DNA from: Macrotis lagotis
Taxonomy: Eukaryota; Chordata; Mammalia; Peramelemorphia; Peramelidae
Assembly (NCBI RefSeq): GCF_037893015.1
Contig: NC_133666.1
Span: forward strand, 617,816,974 to 617,880,973
DNA length: 64,000 nucleotides
Direction: 5' to 3'
Shown here: positions 34,591-46,829 of the stretch, in pieces
Position numbering within the stretch: position 1 is the stretch's first letter
How the letters are laid out: every line of letters starts with the position of its first letter
Position numbers and translations under genes: made by a program
Notes under the pieces: model-generated
Databases searched by the model: none
The model's input: only the letters and a program-made list of their open reading frames with translations
What the model was told of the DNA's origin: nothing

Positions 34591-35347
34591 GAAAGTAAAA
34601 AGAAGTCTGTTTTCCAGCAGATTTTTAATGGGTCTTTTGAGCCAGGGTTGGAATTACTACACTTCTCTTGACTCCTTCACTGTGGGATGAGGAAAGGGCT
34701 GTAAACATGTTAACACACACACATGCACATACCATTATTTCCTGTGTGTTCACTAATCCAGGCCTTAATACTTCTGTTCTTACTAGGTTCATGCTTTTGT
34801 CATCGCCACCCATATAAATTCTTTTCCAAGTCTTTCCTTTAAAATTTGCCTGTTTTCTCTGTTGTTTTGTAAAAACATATAGCAGTTATCCCTTAGTTTC
34901 TAAAAATGATCAGCTTATTTTTATTTTTGGTCATGTGTCCTTGATGTTCTCTCTTTTTTTGACAAGCCTAGAACATAAATCCCCTCTGGAAACAACATAA
35001 CCTCTTTGTACCCACACATTTGTCTGTATTTTTTCCACATACATTATTTTTCATTTTTATTTAGGTAATTTGCAGTTTTGATCTTAGCTTGTATATTCCA
35101 TGATTAACCATTTTGTAAGCATCAGTGCAGAATTTTCTTTTTTTTAGTCTACACACAATTTAAGGAACTCCTTATCTAAAACTTTTCATCCATGCAGATT
35201 GGAAAATTATCAGAAATGTAATTTTTAGTGTGTTACATGGAAACCTAAGAGTTTAAGTGACATTGAACATAGGTCTTCTATGCTTCTGAAAGAATGTTTA
35301 TGCCAAGAAGTAGGTCTGGACCATTGAAAATACTGTGACCATTAACT

Positions 35348-35492
35348 GGGGGCAGCTAGGTGGCACAGTGGATAGAACACTGGCCCTGGAGTCAGGAGTA
35401 ATTGAGTTCAAATCCGACCTCAGATACTTAATGACCTAGTTGTGTGACCTTTGGCAAGTCACTTAACCCCATTGCCCTCAACAAATAAAAAA
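35348..35492 (+). mobile_element. tRNA-derived SINE
   Basis: A complete SINE. Flanks AAAATACTGTGACCATT / AAAATATTGCAACCATT are a diverged target duplication. Confidence 0.92.
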
Positions 35493-35499
35493 AGAAAAT

Positions 35500-36370
35500 A
35501 TTGCAACCATTTCCCATTTATGATCCAGCTCCTTCTTATTTTCAGTTCTGGGACCCAGGTCATCATTGCCTATCTACTTTACCTATCCAGGAGATAGCTA
35601 GTTACAGACTAATCCAGTGGACTCCCAATCAGATTGCATGTTATAAAGTGGATCATGTTTTCTTCATCCACTTGATCTTTACTTATGGAATACTAGGCCA
35701 GTCTCTTGAATGGCTATGGAAGTCTAGTAGTGTTCCAACTCTCTATGTAATTAGAATAATATCTTCAAATAGGAGCATCTGGATGACATCTGTTTATATT
35801 TTCCACAGTACAATGTCCATGACAATGACAAAGTATCTTTTTCAAGCATACAATTTCCCTTTTTAATGCCTCATTTGATTTTAATATTGAACAGATTTGA
35901 ACAAAGTTGTCTCTGTGATCAAATCCTTGGTGGAATCTGCTATAATTTTAATATGTATAGGAAAAATGTATTGTTGTACAACCTTTAAAAATCTTTTACT
36001 TTTAATATATCAAATGCTTTTTGTAATTAATAAATGATAAATTCAGAGAGATCTTATAACCTCTACAGTTTTAACAAGGCCTGTATACTGTGACAGTGTA
36101 GTCTGTTTTATAAAATTATCCATAAAAGACAGACTTTTGTCTTATATTTTCATCCAAGATACCTTTGAAGTGGCTATAAACTGTACTCATAATACTTTTT
36201 GTGATCTATTCCATTCTTTCAAAACCTCACTATCTGTGAAATATCTTGAAAAATCAATCCCTGAGTGCCTTTTAAACTTAGGAATCAAAAATGTAAATCA
36301 AGCTATTTGTTATTCTTGTTAGATCCATGTCCTGTGGAGAAGTTTGGGTTTCCCAGATATTCTGTGGATG
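35500..36370 (+). other. Intron 2 of gene 1, no supported exon
   Basis: A 121-codon open frame at 35501-35866 has no domain I recognise and no splice support. The 35900-36150 part may be a decayed LINE-1 piece. Confidence 0.45.
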
Positions 36371-36610
36371 ATGAGATGAGTGATAAAGCATTTATTAAGA
36401 GACTACCTTGTTCAAAATGTTCCGCTGGCGATGTAAATTGATCAAATGCAAAAGCTTATATTCTAATGGAGAAAGACAACATTTAGGGGTAAATGAGAAT
36501 TGTAGGAAAGAAGTATTCACATGATGGCATGGTTTAAAAATGACTGGGATGTAATGTAAAAGCTTGATTCCAAGCAAGATAAGATGTTACTTTACTTCCC
36601 TGAGCTCAGG
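36370..36610 (-). mobile_element. L2-like LINE 3' fragment
   Basis: 'taaagcatttattaagagactacc' and 'gcaaaagcttatattctaatggagaaagacaac' match the reversed L2 3' end. Confidence 0.5.
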
Positions 36611-37204
36611 AATTCAGAGGTAGAGTCCAAATGTTTCTGGTGGGAAGGGATTGAGGCCAGAAAATGATACTCATTCTCTGGACCATGCCAGGATCTTTGG
36701 GAAAAGGAAGCCTCTTACTTTGCTAAAAAAATGAATCAATTTGATGTGAGTCCCATTCCTTTCAACTCAAAATCCCTTGACATCATCTTCTCCTCTCTCC
36801 ATCTTTTTCCCAGTCTCTGACACATGACACAGAAGTAGCCAATCTATTCTCAAGGCTACCCTCTTTTCATTTTCACTTCATCCCATCCTTTCTTGGCTTC
36901 TCAAACAAATTGTATTTTCAGCCATTCTTCCCTGTTTTCTCTCAAATCTTATTAGCAAGGTCCTTTTCTACTGCCTTCAAACATATTCAAGCTTCTTTCA
37001 TTCTTAAAGAACTTTTACTTTACATTTTCATCCCCTTAAGCCATTGTTCTCCTGAGTTTCAATTATACATCATTTATTGACTCCTGGACATTTAAAACTG
37101 GATGCCCCAGAAACATCTTAAACTCAGCATGTCTAAAATAGAACTTTTGAGCTTTCCTCCTAAACTCCTCTTTTGAACTCTTCCTAGATTTCTCCAAACT
37201 ACTC

Positions 37205-37344
37205 TTTTAGGTTAAGCAATGGGGTTAAGTGGCTTGCCCAAACCACACAGCTAGGTAATTATTAAGTGTCTGAGGCTTAATTTAAACTCAGATACTCCTG
37301 ATTCCAGGACCGGTGCTCTATCTACTACATCACCTAGCTGCCCC
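37205..37344 (-). mobile_element. tRNA-derived SINE inserted in L2
   Basis: A reversed SINE flanked by CCAAACTACTCTT on both sides (about 37194-37206 and 37348-37360). Confidence 0.9.
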
Positions 37345-37858
37345 CTTCCAAACTACTCTTGCAGAGTCTCAGATTTGAATTTCAGCATTATCCCTAACAA
37401 CTCATCTCTCATATCTGGTCATTTGCCAAATCTTGCTATTTCTACCTTCACAACATATCCTACATCCCACATCTATCGCCCCATTCCACTGAGACCTTAA
37501 TTTAAGCCCTAGTCTTCTTCACCTGGATCATTGCAACAACTTTCTAACTGATCCCTCTGTCTTAAGTCTCTCACCACTCCTGTATACTTGTTGCCAAAGT
37601 AATTCTTCTTATTCTACTATTCTAGTGACTTCCTATTGCCCTAGCATAAAATAGAAATCATCCGTTTAGCTTTTAAAACCCTACAAAATCTGTCTATATT
37701 CTCTTTTTTAACCTCATTGAACATTCATTATACTTCCTGTAGACCAAATCCAACCAAACTTGTCTTTTTCTGTTCCTCAAACAATATTCCAGCTTCCTTA
37801 TTAGTGGTATCTTTCCATGCCTGGAGAGCACCCTTTTCCTTTAAGAAGGAGCTCAGTA

Positions 37859-38001
37859 GGGCAGCTAGGTGGTGCAGTGGATAGAACACCCACCCTGGAG
37901 TCAGGAGAACCTGAGTTTAAATTGGCCTCAGACATTTAAAAAAATTACCTAGCTGTGTGACCATGGGCAAGTCACTTAACCCCACTGCCTTCCAAAAAAA
38001 A
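37859..38001 (+). mobile_element. tRNA-derived SINE inserted in L2
   Basis: A complete forward SINE with a short A tail. Confidence 0.9.
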
Positions 38002-38489
38002 AGTTCAGGCATCATTCCTGAAACCTTTCTTGATCTTTTAACTGTTAGTGCCCTTTCTCCCAAATTACCATGCATTTAACTACATTGTATATATTTGTAT
38101 TTACTAACATTTATCTTTGTGCTCTACTCATTAAGTGCCTAAACCCTGGAGATAGGAAAAGTAAACCAGTCCCTGCTCTCAGGGAGATTGTAGTTTCACT
38201 CTTTGATTTCTAAAATTAAGGACACTTTCAATTCAGACTTTCCTTATCTAATTCTGACCTCTCATTTGACAGATAAACTGATTATTCCTCACTGTATTTA
38301 ACAGTTTGAGTCTCAGAGTTTCACAGGCTATTTACTTTATTCCTTTTGCTTTCCCACTTTAGTAGTTCAAAGAGCCATGATTGTATCATTCTATCAGGTT
38401 GCTTACCCAATCTTTGTTAATTTAATCTCCAAAACTGTATCTGGAAAAGTTTACCTCCAGGAAAAGTATAGGGTCTAGAAAAGTAATAG

Positions 38490-39240
38490 TTTCAGTATAC
38501 TTTGTCTTGATCAGAACTGTTCTGTAGTATTGTGTTCAGGTCTGGGTGGCACATTTCAAAATGATATATATGAAAGAGGACAATTAGCATAGTGAGAGAC
38601 CAGAGACCATATCATATGGTTGATTAAAGAAACTGGGATTGTTTAGCCTAAAGAATTGACTTGGGGGTCGGGGGACAAGATAGATAGATATAGGAGTTAC
38701 TAAGTGCTAACAATGGTACCAGCACTGGACTAAGCATAGGAAATGCACATATCAGCAAAAAAGAAGTCAATACCTTCTCTTGAATGCCTTACCTTCTGAG
38801 AAAACAGTGCCTAAAAGAGAGCTGAAAAGTGTGGGGGAGGGAAGATACTACATGAGACAGAGATGAAAGAGCCTGGAGAATCAGAAACCAGATAGCTGGC
38901 TTAGGAACATCTCCAAATGAAGATTCCAGAAAGGAACTCTCCATATAAAAGAATGGGATCAGAGGAAGAGAAGGCACCTAGAGCAGAAATGGAAAAAAAA
39001 ATCTAAACCAGTGTCAGGACCCACTGGGTTAAAAGTAAAATATTCTTTCAAGTATTTGAAATGTTATAGAAGAGAGGTTAATTTGTTCTGGCCCCAAAGG
39101 GCAAAAGGAGTGAAACAATGAATGAAATTTATTGAGTGGGGGATTTTGACCTGATTTTAAGAAAAATTTAAACATAAACCTATCCAAAAGTAGAGTAGGC
39201 TTCCTGGAGATATAGTCTTTTCATTAGAAGTGGTTTAATT
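38490..39240 (+). mobile_element. CR1/L3-like LINE with an L2-like insert
   Basis: 'gtgttcaggtctgggtggcac', 'gaaactgggattgtttagcctaaag' and, after a reverse L2-like piece (38690-38990), 'ggttaatttgttctggccccaaagggc' and 'gtagagtaggcttcctggaga' are in CR1-type order. Confidence 0.5.
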
Positions 39241-39360
39241 TTTTTTCTTTTCTATTGGTGGTTACTGTTTCATATGGGTACTTTTCTTGATATATTCCTT
39301 CCTCCCTTCCTCAAATGTTCCATTCCTTGTAACAAAGATTAGAAAAAAGAAAGAAAATGG

Positions 39361-39515
39361 AATGCTAGGTGGCACAGTGGATAGAGCACTGGCCTTGGAG
39401 TCAGGAGGACCTGAGTTCAAATCTGCACTCCAACACTTAATAATTGCCTAGCTGTGTGGCCTTGGGCAAGTCACTCTTAACCCCATTGCCTTAAATAAAT
39501 AAAATTTTTTCAAAA
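39361..39515 (+). mobile_element. tRNA-derived SINE
   Basis: A complete SINE with the 'ttaaataaataaaa' tail. Confidence 0.9.
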
Positions 39516-39629
39516 AGAGAAAAAAATGGTCCAGCAAAACCAACCAAGACACTGTCTATGCCTGATAGTATATTCAGTGTCCCATACTGTCTGGTGGAAG
39601 TCAAATAGTCACTTGTCAGAGTAGTTCTG

Positions 39630-39825
39630 TAAAAGATAATGAGTTAAATGATTAATGTGGAACTATGTTTAACATAATTATACATGTATAACCTATATTA
39701 GATTACTCTCAGTCTAGGAGAGGAGAGGAAAATGTGGTACTCAAAATCTTACCAAAAAATTGATTATTGATCTTTACATGTAGCGGGAAAAAACAGATAA
39801 ATTTTAAAAAGAAAAAAGATATGAA
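39630..39825 (+). mobile_element. LINE-1 3' terminus
   Basis: 'taattatacatgtataacctatattagattac' and 'ttgatctttacatgtagcgggaaaaaac' match the old marsupial LINE-1 3' end also seen at 19165-19330. Confidence 0.65.
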
Positions 39826-39884
39826 TTGAACAAGATTTTCTCTGAGGTCCTTTCCAACTATGACATTCTGGAATAATAATAATA

Positions 39885-40070
39885 GTGGATGTTTATTTAG
39901 CATTTTATCATTATAGGGTACTTTAAAGACATTATCTCAGTTGGTCATTATAAAACGTTCTGAGGTAGGTAGTTCAAGTATAATTGGTCTCATCTTGTGT
40001 CTAAGAGTACTGAGTTTTAAAGAATTGAGTAACTTATTGAATAATCTTGAAATTCTTAAATGTTCAAGCT
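39885..40070 (-). mobile_element. MIR-type SINE fragment
   Basis: 'tagcattttatcattatagggtactttaaagac...ctgaggtaggtagttcaag' is a reversed MIR. Confidence 0.5.
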
Positions 40071-40589
40071 AGGCCATTCAAGCTAGGGAGTTCTGTAGCC
40101 TACTTAGACATTAAAAAGTTACCATTCCAAGATGTGAAGGAAGTTAATTATAAATCTCTAAGATCAAGAACAATTCTCCATAGGATAAGTGGCCAAAGAA
40201 TATGAAAAAATCATTCTCAAAACAATGTACCCTATAAATGACCATATGAAACTTGTGCCATGTAATTAATAACTGTTAGCACATTGTAGGTACTTAATAA
40301 GAAAAATATTAACAGAAATAACTGAGGTTTCACTTTCCAGCTGATAAGAAAATATGACAATAGATAGAAATAGGTAATGTTGAAAGGGCTATGCAGTGTG
40401 CACTATTATGGTGTGGATGGTACTATTAAGTAATCCAGACATTCTGTAAAGCAATTTGGAAAAGAAAAAATACTTTAACCCAGAGATCCCACTACCATCT
40501 TAATTCAGTATTCAGGGACTAGAACAGGGGTCTTTGGAAGCAAGTGAAGTAAGACTAACTGATCCAGTAGGTAGATCAAGAATTAATTG

Positions 40590-40758
40590 TGGGGGGGGTG
40601 GTGGCTAGTGGTACAGTGGATAGAGTACCGGCCCTGGAGTCAGGAGTACCTGAGTTCAAATCCAGCCTCAGACACTTAATAATTACCTAGCTGTGTGGCC
40701 TTGGGCAAGCCACTCAACCTTATTGCCTTGCAAAAAAAAAAAGAAAAGAAAGAAAAAG
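40590..40758 (+). mobile_element. tRNA-derived SINE
   Basis: A complete SINE with 'aaaaagaaaagaaag' tail. Flanks AGAATTAAT / AGAATTATG. Confidence 0.9.
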
Positions 40759-41582
40759 AAAAGAATTATGGACCATGGTTAAATTTAAAAAAATACTCAT
40801 TTAGGGCTCAGATATGACAAAGGCTCTGCTCTTAAATTTACATTCTCATAAGGAAGACAAATATTTGAATAGCTGCCATGAAAGGAAGCATGAAATAAGT
40901 TCAAAGGAGGTCAATGTAAGGGACTGAAAAAACTGGAGAGCTCACTTCCATCTCAGTGAGGAAGGGAGACAGAGGGGAATATCTCCTGGAGGAAGTATCA
41001 TATATAATTTGACCCTAAGATCAATAAATGGATATAATGGGGTGAGTCTATTCCATGACTTGAGCTACAGAAATCAGAAAAGGAAGATCAAGGATGAGGA
41101 ATGCAGAGTAGGCCAGTTTGACTGGAATGCAGACTATGTGAAGGAGAGTAAAATGAGATAAGGTCAAAGATAGTTTGGAGCCAGATGGTAGAAGGCCTTG
41201 ATCAACAAGTTGTATATCCCTAGATTAGAAATTCCTAATCCTATTTAGGCCTAGACAGCTGTGTGAGAGAGGACTGTTCTTGACAGAATTGGAAATTGAG
41301 CTGCTTCCCTTTCTTTTTTAAATTGTACCTCCCTCCAGCTACTTTTCTTAGTTTCTGCAGGGAAACCTCCTTTCTGTTCAAGTGCAGCCAAATCCTTCAG
41401 CATGTTCAGGGCTTTCTCACTTTGCTCACACTGTTTTTACCAACTAGAATGCCATATATTAAGTCTTTCCTATGTACCAGGTCCTGGAAATATAAAGCAA
41501 TACTGAAACAGTCCTTGCCCTTTAAGCAGCTTATATTTTATATGTAATCTTATATACATATATGTGTCATGTAAGTGTCTAT

Positions 41583-41735
41583 AATTTTTTGTTTGTTTTT
41601 ACAAAACAGTGGAGATAAATGACTTGCCCAAGGTTATACAACTAGGTAATTATTAAGTGTCTGAGGCTGGATTTGAACACAGGTCCTCCTGATTCCAAGG
41701 CTGGTACTCTATCTACTGTGCCACCTAACTGCCCT
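41583..41735 (-). mobile_element. tRNA-derived SINE inserted in L2
   Basis: A reversed SINE, somewhat more diverged ('acaaaacagtggagataaatgac'). Confidence 0.88.
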
Positions 41736-41937
41736 TCTGCTATTATTTTTAGAAGATAAGTGTTAATACAGAGAACATGTACTAAGTATTAAATGAATAG
41801 TTCAGAAGTACGGTATATTTAGTGTTCATGAGAGGGAGTTATCTTCCTGGAGGACAAGAGATTTTTAACTGGACTTTGAAGAATGGTTCAAATATATAAG
41901 TGAAATGGAGAAAAAAAGATCTTCTAGGCAAGAGTTC

Positions 41938-42484
41938 TTTTTTTTTAAAGTTTTTATTTATTTTGAGTTTCACAATTTCTCCCCCGTCTCACCTCCCTTC
42001 CCCCACCCCCCACAGAAGGCAATCCATCAGTCTCCACATTGTTTCTGTGGTATACATTGATCCAAATTGAATGTGATGAGAGAAATCATATCCCCAAGGA
42101 AGAAACAAAGTAAACATAAAGAAACAAAAGTATAAGAGATAGCAAGATCAGACAATAAGGTATCGGTTGTTGTTTTTTTTTAAATTTAAGGGAATAGTCC
42201 TTGGTCTTTGTTCAAATTCCTTGGTTCTTTATCTGGATACAAATGGTATTCTCAAATGCAGACAGCCCCAAATTGTCCCTGATTGTTGCACTGATGGATT
42301 GAGTGAGTCCATCAAGGTTGATCATCACCCCCATGTTGCTGTTAGGGTGTACAGTGTTTTTCTGGTTCTGCTCATCTCACTCAGCATCAGTTCATGGAAA
42401 TCCCTCCAGGCTTCCCTGAATTCCCATCCCTCCTGGTTTCTAATAGAACAATAGTGTTCCATGACATACATATACTACAGCTCC
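41938..42484 (-). mobile_element. 5'-truncated young LINE-1 (3' end), minus strand
   Basis: Begins with poly(T), then a 3' UTR with 'ccctcccccaccccccacagaaggcaatc' and 'ggtctttgttcaaattcc'. Flanked by AGGCAAGAGTTCT (41926-41938) and AGGCAAGAATTCT (42485-42497). It shares its 3' 330 bp with the insertion at 57621-57948. Confidence 0.85.
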
Positions 42485-42859
42485 AGGCAAGAATTCTAAC
42501 ATGATCAAAGATTTCCCCCCACCCAAGCATGAATGATTGTGGTGTACTTGGGTATAAGTGAGTAAACTACTCTGACCAAACCAGTAGGTTCCTATAGAGG
42601 ATAAGAGGAAGATTTCAAGGGTCAGATTGTAGGGAGCCTGGAATGCCAGTTTAAGGAGTTTAGACGTTTTTTCTGTAGGAATTTGGAAACTATTAACAGT
42701 TTTTGATCTGGGGAAGGACATGTCCAGAACATTGTTTTCAGAAGATTCATCTGACAGCAGGAGCAGGATGGATTGAAAGGGGAGAAAATTAGTGGAGAGA
42801 ATAGGAAGGAGACTTGAATTATCATGTCATCATTTACCTTTTCTCTTTTCTATAATTAG

Positions 42860-42973
42860 GATTTACAGTTTCCAAACCTGATGTAATTTCCTTGCTACAG
42901 GAAGAGGAAGAACTATCTGGCTCAGATTTTCAAGGAATTCAAGAAACAGAGATCTCAAGAGATACTTATACAG
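42860..42973 (+). CDS. ZNF gene 1, KRAB B-box-like exon
   Basis: This 114-nt exon (38 codons, phase 1 at both ends) lies between acceptor ATTAG|G and donor ACAG|GTGAGT, both good sites. Residues 46-61 of the joined protein read VSKPDVISLLQEEEEL, which matches the KRAB B-box pattern (SKPDVI followed by an acidic stretch). The usual Trp after the acidic run is missing. In KRAB zinc-finger genes this exon normally follows an A-box exon, and the A box is what recruits TRIM28; B alone is an accessory element. I found no A-box-like exon in the 19.9-kb intron upstream. Being symmetric in phase, the exon could be skipped without a frameshift. Confidence 0.8.
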
Positions 42974-42999
42974 GTGAGTGAGAATAGCCTCCCAGGGAC

Positions 43000-44510
43000 A
43001 AAGGATAATAACAGCTTAGCTAGTTAATGAGGTAATTGAAGTTTTCAAATTAATTCAATTTGTATTTCTGGAGTACTTTTCTACATGCCTGTGGTATGCC
43101 TATGAATCTCTGCTCTGTGGATTGCCAGTCTTCCCAACATCTGAAGCCATGGAAAACTGAGGCAGGCAAAAAAGATAACACATAAAAGTGAACTGAAGTG
43201 GTGGTGAGGGGGGGGATAGAAGATACCTACATGGTAGCAGAGTCCGAGAGAGTGAGAAGCACAACTGGGAAGAAAATGAAGCCCAACTGCCATGGACCCA
43301 TTACCAAAAATAGAAGCCCCAACTCATCAGTGGGAGAAAAGGAAGCTAGTATGATAAAGGATAGTTCTTTGTTGATAGGTCTCCAGGTACTGAGGAAAAT
43401 TCCTCTTGAGAGCACAATCATCTTGGTGGTTAAATCTAAGAGAGTCAGAAATGTAACAGGGATGGAAATGAGGAGAGTGCCTTTCTTCCCTTCCCCCATC
43501 TGTTGTCATCTCTTTCCCAGCAATAACCAATTGCCACCTTACCCAGATCAGACAGAGGTCTTGATTAGGCATGTCACATCATTTGAGCACTAAACTCAGT
43601 CTTACTAGCAGCTCCATAATATTGGCTAAATCCAGAATTCCTAAATGCTTCAAGAAAATAATGGACTCAGATCCCCTTCCAGTTTTACCATAATATAATA
43701 AAAATATAAGGTCCTGAAGAGAAACACTATGATGGTATCTCAAGCACTGAGCACAGTGTTTTGCACATTAATAAAATGTAAATTGAATGGAATGGATTGG
43801 TTTAGCTTCCCAAGTTCAGTTATTTCTCCTCTAAATTCTCAGTCTCCCCAGGGAATTGAATTGCTATTCTCTCTGATATCTATTATACAAGTTTCTCTTT
43901 GCCTCTCTGTAACTTATGTTCAGTCTGGTCATCCTAAAATCTTCCTGTTTATTCCTCTGACCTATGCCACTGCCAACTTTTTTGATGGGCAGGTGGAGGA
44001 TGCCACGGTCTAGTCTTGGGCCTTAAAATTTCTTAACCCAGTGGTCAGCTTCTAAGGTGACTTTGTTTTTGGCCATCAGGCTTCCACTTTTTGCACATTA
44101 TTAAATTTTATTTTGAGGCATTGACTTTCTTGGGTTCCTGAGCTAGTCTAGTACCAGATATAAACACTAATTTCTAGATTTCCTGCCATTCCCATTGTTG
44201 AATGACCTTTCCTAATGCCCTCTTCCCTTTTTACTTTCTCCCATTTTCACATAATCCAGACTATAAGAAGATATTTTCTAAGGCTTATTTATAAGGGAAA
44301 GAGAATATGCAAATTCAGAAAAATCTAAGAAGGTAAAGTAACTAGTAGTGTACCAAAAAAAGTTCTATGGACATCCAGATCTGCAGTGTCTAAACTTTCA
44401 GAATTCATCCTTAACTAAAGGTCTCAAGGATCAATGTGAACTATCTCTAGGTTTGGAACTTGACACCTCTTTTACTTTGAGATAAGAATGGTATCTTCAA
44501 ACATATAAGC
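43000..44510 (+). other. Intron 3 of gene 1, no supported exon
   Basis: Open frames up to 131 codons (43198-43593) have no domain. An L2-like 3' end can be suspected at 43735-43800. Nothing else is recognised. Confidence 0.5.
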
Positions 44511-44515
44511 CAAGA

Positions 44516-44657
44516 CAGCTAGCGGATAGAGCACCAGCCCTGTAGTCAGGAAGACCTGAGTTCAAATCTGGCCTCAGACACTTAAAAATTGCCTAGCTGT
44601 GTGACCATGGGCAAGTCAATTAACTCCACTGCTTTGCAAAAACCAAAAAACCCCAAA
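44516..44657 (+). mobile_element. tRNA-derived SINE in intron 3 of gene 1
   Basis: The SINE is missing a few bases at its head. It is flanked by ACATATAAGCCAA on both sides (about 44499-44511 and 44660-44672). Confidence 0.9.
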
Positions 44658-45265
44658 CCACATATAAGCCAAATTTGATATTTGACTACTTACACTCTGC
44701 TGACCCAAGATCATTGGTGCATATTTCCCATCCTGTATTCATTTTTAGCTAGTCAGCAAACCTCCTGTTGACTTGGTAGTCTTTTGCCATTTCATGCAGA
44801 ATGTGGTTACCTTTGGTTAGCTTTATCTTGGTTTACTTCCAAAGTCTAAGGGTCAGACAGAAGAAATAAGAATAGGTAAATAATGCAGTTTCTAATCAGA
44901 ATAATTCAACCAGATAAGTCATTCCTATAGGGCATTCATTATTTTCTTTCCTATCTGATCACTTCTCCTATAGCTTTGGCTATTTGTTTACTAATTTTCC
45001 AGTTCTATAGCTTGATCAGACTCTTCATCATATCCAGGAGGATTGGGAAAATGTGTGATGAGCACCATATTACCAAGTGAAAATTCTTGCCTATTTCCCT
45101 GTTCCCTTTTCTTTGAATAGTGAAGTCCTTTTGGAGAACCATCAGTGCTTTGGGCATATGTTAGAAATTCATTTCAAGGATGATAATTACCTTCCTTTTT
45201 TACCTGTTTCCATTTTTCTAGCACAGGGAAAAGATAACATTTGGATTTTCATTTCCTCATTTCAG

Positions 45266-46191
45266 ATTCTGAGTCTGAGATTGAATTGGTAACTCCGAAG
45301 CAAGAAGTTTCCGAAGGAGAAGAACATGGAGGGATGTTGAAAAGTCTCCTTAGGAATGTTCCTCGAGGATCCAAGTTTGCAGAACCCTGTGAACGGGAGG
45401 ACAGCTTAGAAAGGCAGATGGGAAACTCTACCATGGGCAGAGAGAGGATATCCCTGTCCCAGAAGCGAAGTTCCTGGCATATGACAGTCCTTCACCAGGA
45501 GGCTCCTGCAGTAGAGGGGAGCCAAGGATGTGATGAATTTGGGGGAAGCTTTAGTCTAAGCTCAAGCTTCATGACACGTCAGGGAGGCTCCATAGGAGGG
45601 AAACCCCATAAATGTGACACCTGTGGTAAATGCTTCAAATACAATTCATTACTTATTAAACACCAGAGAATTCACACTGGAGAGAAACCCTATGAATGCA
45701 GTGATTGTGGGAAGTGCTTCAGAGGGTGGTCAGGCTTTATTCAACATCACAGAATTCACACTGGAGAGAAGCCTTATGAATGTAATGAATGTGGGAAAGC
45801 CTTCAGTCACAGTTCACATTTTACTCAACACCTGAGAATTCATAATGGAGAGAAGCCCTATAAATGTAATGAATGTGGGCAAGCTTTCAGTCAGAGCTCA
45901 AATCTTATTCGACACCAGAGACTTCACACTGGAGAGAAACCCTATGAGTGTAGTGAATGTGGGAAAGCTTTCATTTGGAGCTCAGTACTCATTGAGCATC
46001 AGAGAATTCACACTGGGGAGAAACCCTATGAATGCAATGAATGTGGGAAAGCCTTCAGAGGGAGGTCACACTTTTTTCGCCACCTGAGAACTCACACTGG
46101 AGAAAAGCCGTTTGAATGCAATGAATGCGGGAAAGCCTTTGGTCAGAGCTCACAACTTATTCAACATCAGAGAATCCACTACAGAGAATAA
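45266..46191 (+). CDS. ZNF gene 1, terminal exon: seven C2H2 zinc fingers
   Basis: This exon starts after TTTCAG and encodes residues 81-388, ending at TAA 46189-46191. An acidic/serine linker (residues 81-168) precedes the fingers. A degenerate finger around residues 169-192 keeps one Cys (CDEF instead of CxxC) and lacks both His. Seven intact CX2CX12HX3H fingers follow from residue 197. Their base-contact residues (-1,2,3,6) are YSLK, GSGQ, HSHQ, QSNR, WSVE, GSHR and QSQQ. Linkers are TGEKP except NGEKP after finger 3. The stop falls in what would be the next linker, and a decayed finger remnant follows it. The likely product is a nuclear sequence-specific DNA-binding protein; targets cannot be read from sequence. 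At 388 residues with seven fingers it is short for a KRAB-type ZNF. Confidence 0.95.
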
Positions 46192-46245
46192 CCCCAGGAA
46201 TATGATGAGTGTGGGGGACGGATGCCTTGATAGAGCAGAGAATCT
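46192..46245 (+). pseudogene. Relic of an eighth zinc finger downstream of the gene 1 stop
   Basis: In frame after the stop at 46189 the translation reads PQEYDECGGRMP and then a second stop. This resembles the start of a linker plus finger (KPYECxECGK) in which the linker Lys codon has become TAA and the first Cys has become Tyr. It indicates that the ancestral finger array was longer and that this end is now 3' UTR. Confidence 0.65.
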
Positions 46246-46355
46246 ATTTTGGGGCATGAGCCCATAAAAAAAAATTAAGTTCCTAATGGAAAGGGTTCTT
46301 GTCTAATTTTCTTTGTGCAGCAACCTAGCCCAGCACCGCATGCAGTGAGGTAATT

Positions 46356-46385
46356 AATAAATAATTGGTGATTGGTGATAATAAA
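46356..46385 (+). terminator. Candidate poly(A) signals of ZNF gene 1
   Basis: Two AATAAA hexamers, at 46356-46361 and 46380-46385, lie 165-195 bases after the stop, followed by a T/G-containing stretch. This is a typical position for a short 3' UTR. Confidence 0.6.
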
Positions 46386-46677
46386 TTCTTGTTTATAACT
46401 GTGTAAAATCCTTCAGTGATTGTTCCCCTATCTTATTTACAGAGGGATCACAAGAAGAGAAGAAAAATAGGAGAGAATGTTAAGGGAAAAAATTAAAATT
46501 TGGGAAATAAGTTAATGGTGACCAATTCCATAAAGATCTCAAGGATTAGAGAACATTAAATGGAGAATACTAGATTTGGCTAAGAAGAGATTGAGGGTGT
46601 TAAGGGCAGTTTAGGTAATCGGTCACCACCAACATTACTTAGCTCCCATTTGAGGGGGGTATTAAAAAAGAGAGACT

Positions 46678-46829
46678 GGGGGCAGCTAGGTGGTGCAGTG
46701 GACAGAGCACTGGCCCTGGAGTCAGGAGTACCTGAGTTCAAATCCAGCCTCAGACACTTAATAATTTCCTATCTGTGTGACCCTGAACTAATCACTTAAC
46801 CCCACTGTCTTGCCAAAAAAAAAAAAAAG
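46678..46829 (+). mobile_element. tRNA-derived SINE
   Basis: A complete SINE ending in about 14 A, downstream of gene 1. Confidence 0.9.

Larger units (their letters stand above)
37060..38140 (+). mobile_element. L2-like LINE 3' half, interrupted by two SINEs
   Basis: 'aactcagcatgtctaaaatagaac', 'tagtcttcttcacctggatcattgcaac', 'ttaagtctctcaccactcc', 'aaccctacaaaatctgtc' and 'gaaacctttcttgatctt' are in L2 order, broken by SINEs at 37205-37344 and 37859-38001. Confidence 0.7.
40800..42825 (-). mobile_element. L2-like LINE 3' parts (minus strand), interrupted
   Basis: Two overlapping reverse L2 segments (about 40800-41250, and 41450-42825). They are split by a SINE (41583-41735) and a LINE-1 tail (41938-42484). 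The sequence resumes after the latter with 'agcctggaatgccagtttaaggagtttag'. Confidence 0.65.

Noticed and set aside
35501..35866. 121-codon open frame as a possible gene
   Set aside because: Begins right after a SINE, has no recognisable family, no promoter or splice support.
45614..46087. 73- and 80-codon frames inside the gene 1 finger exon
   Set aside because: Out-of-frame shadows of the finger repeats.
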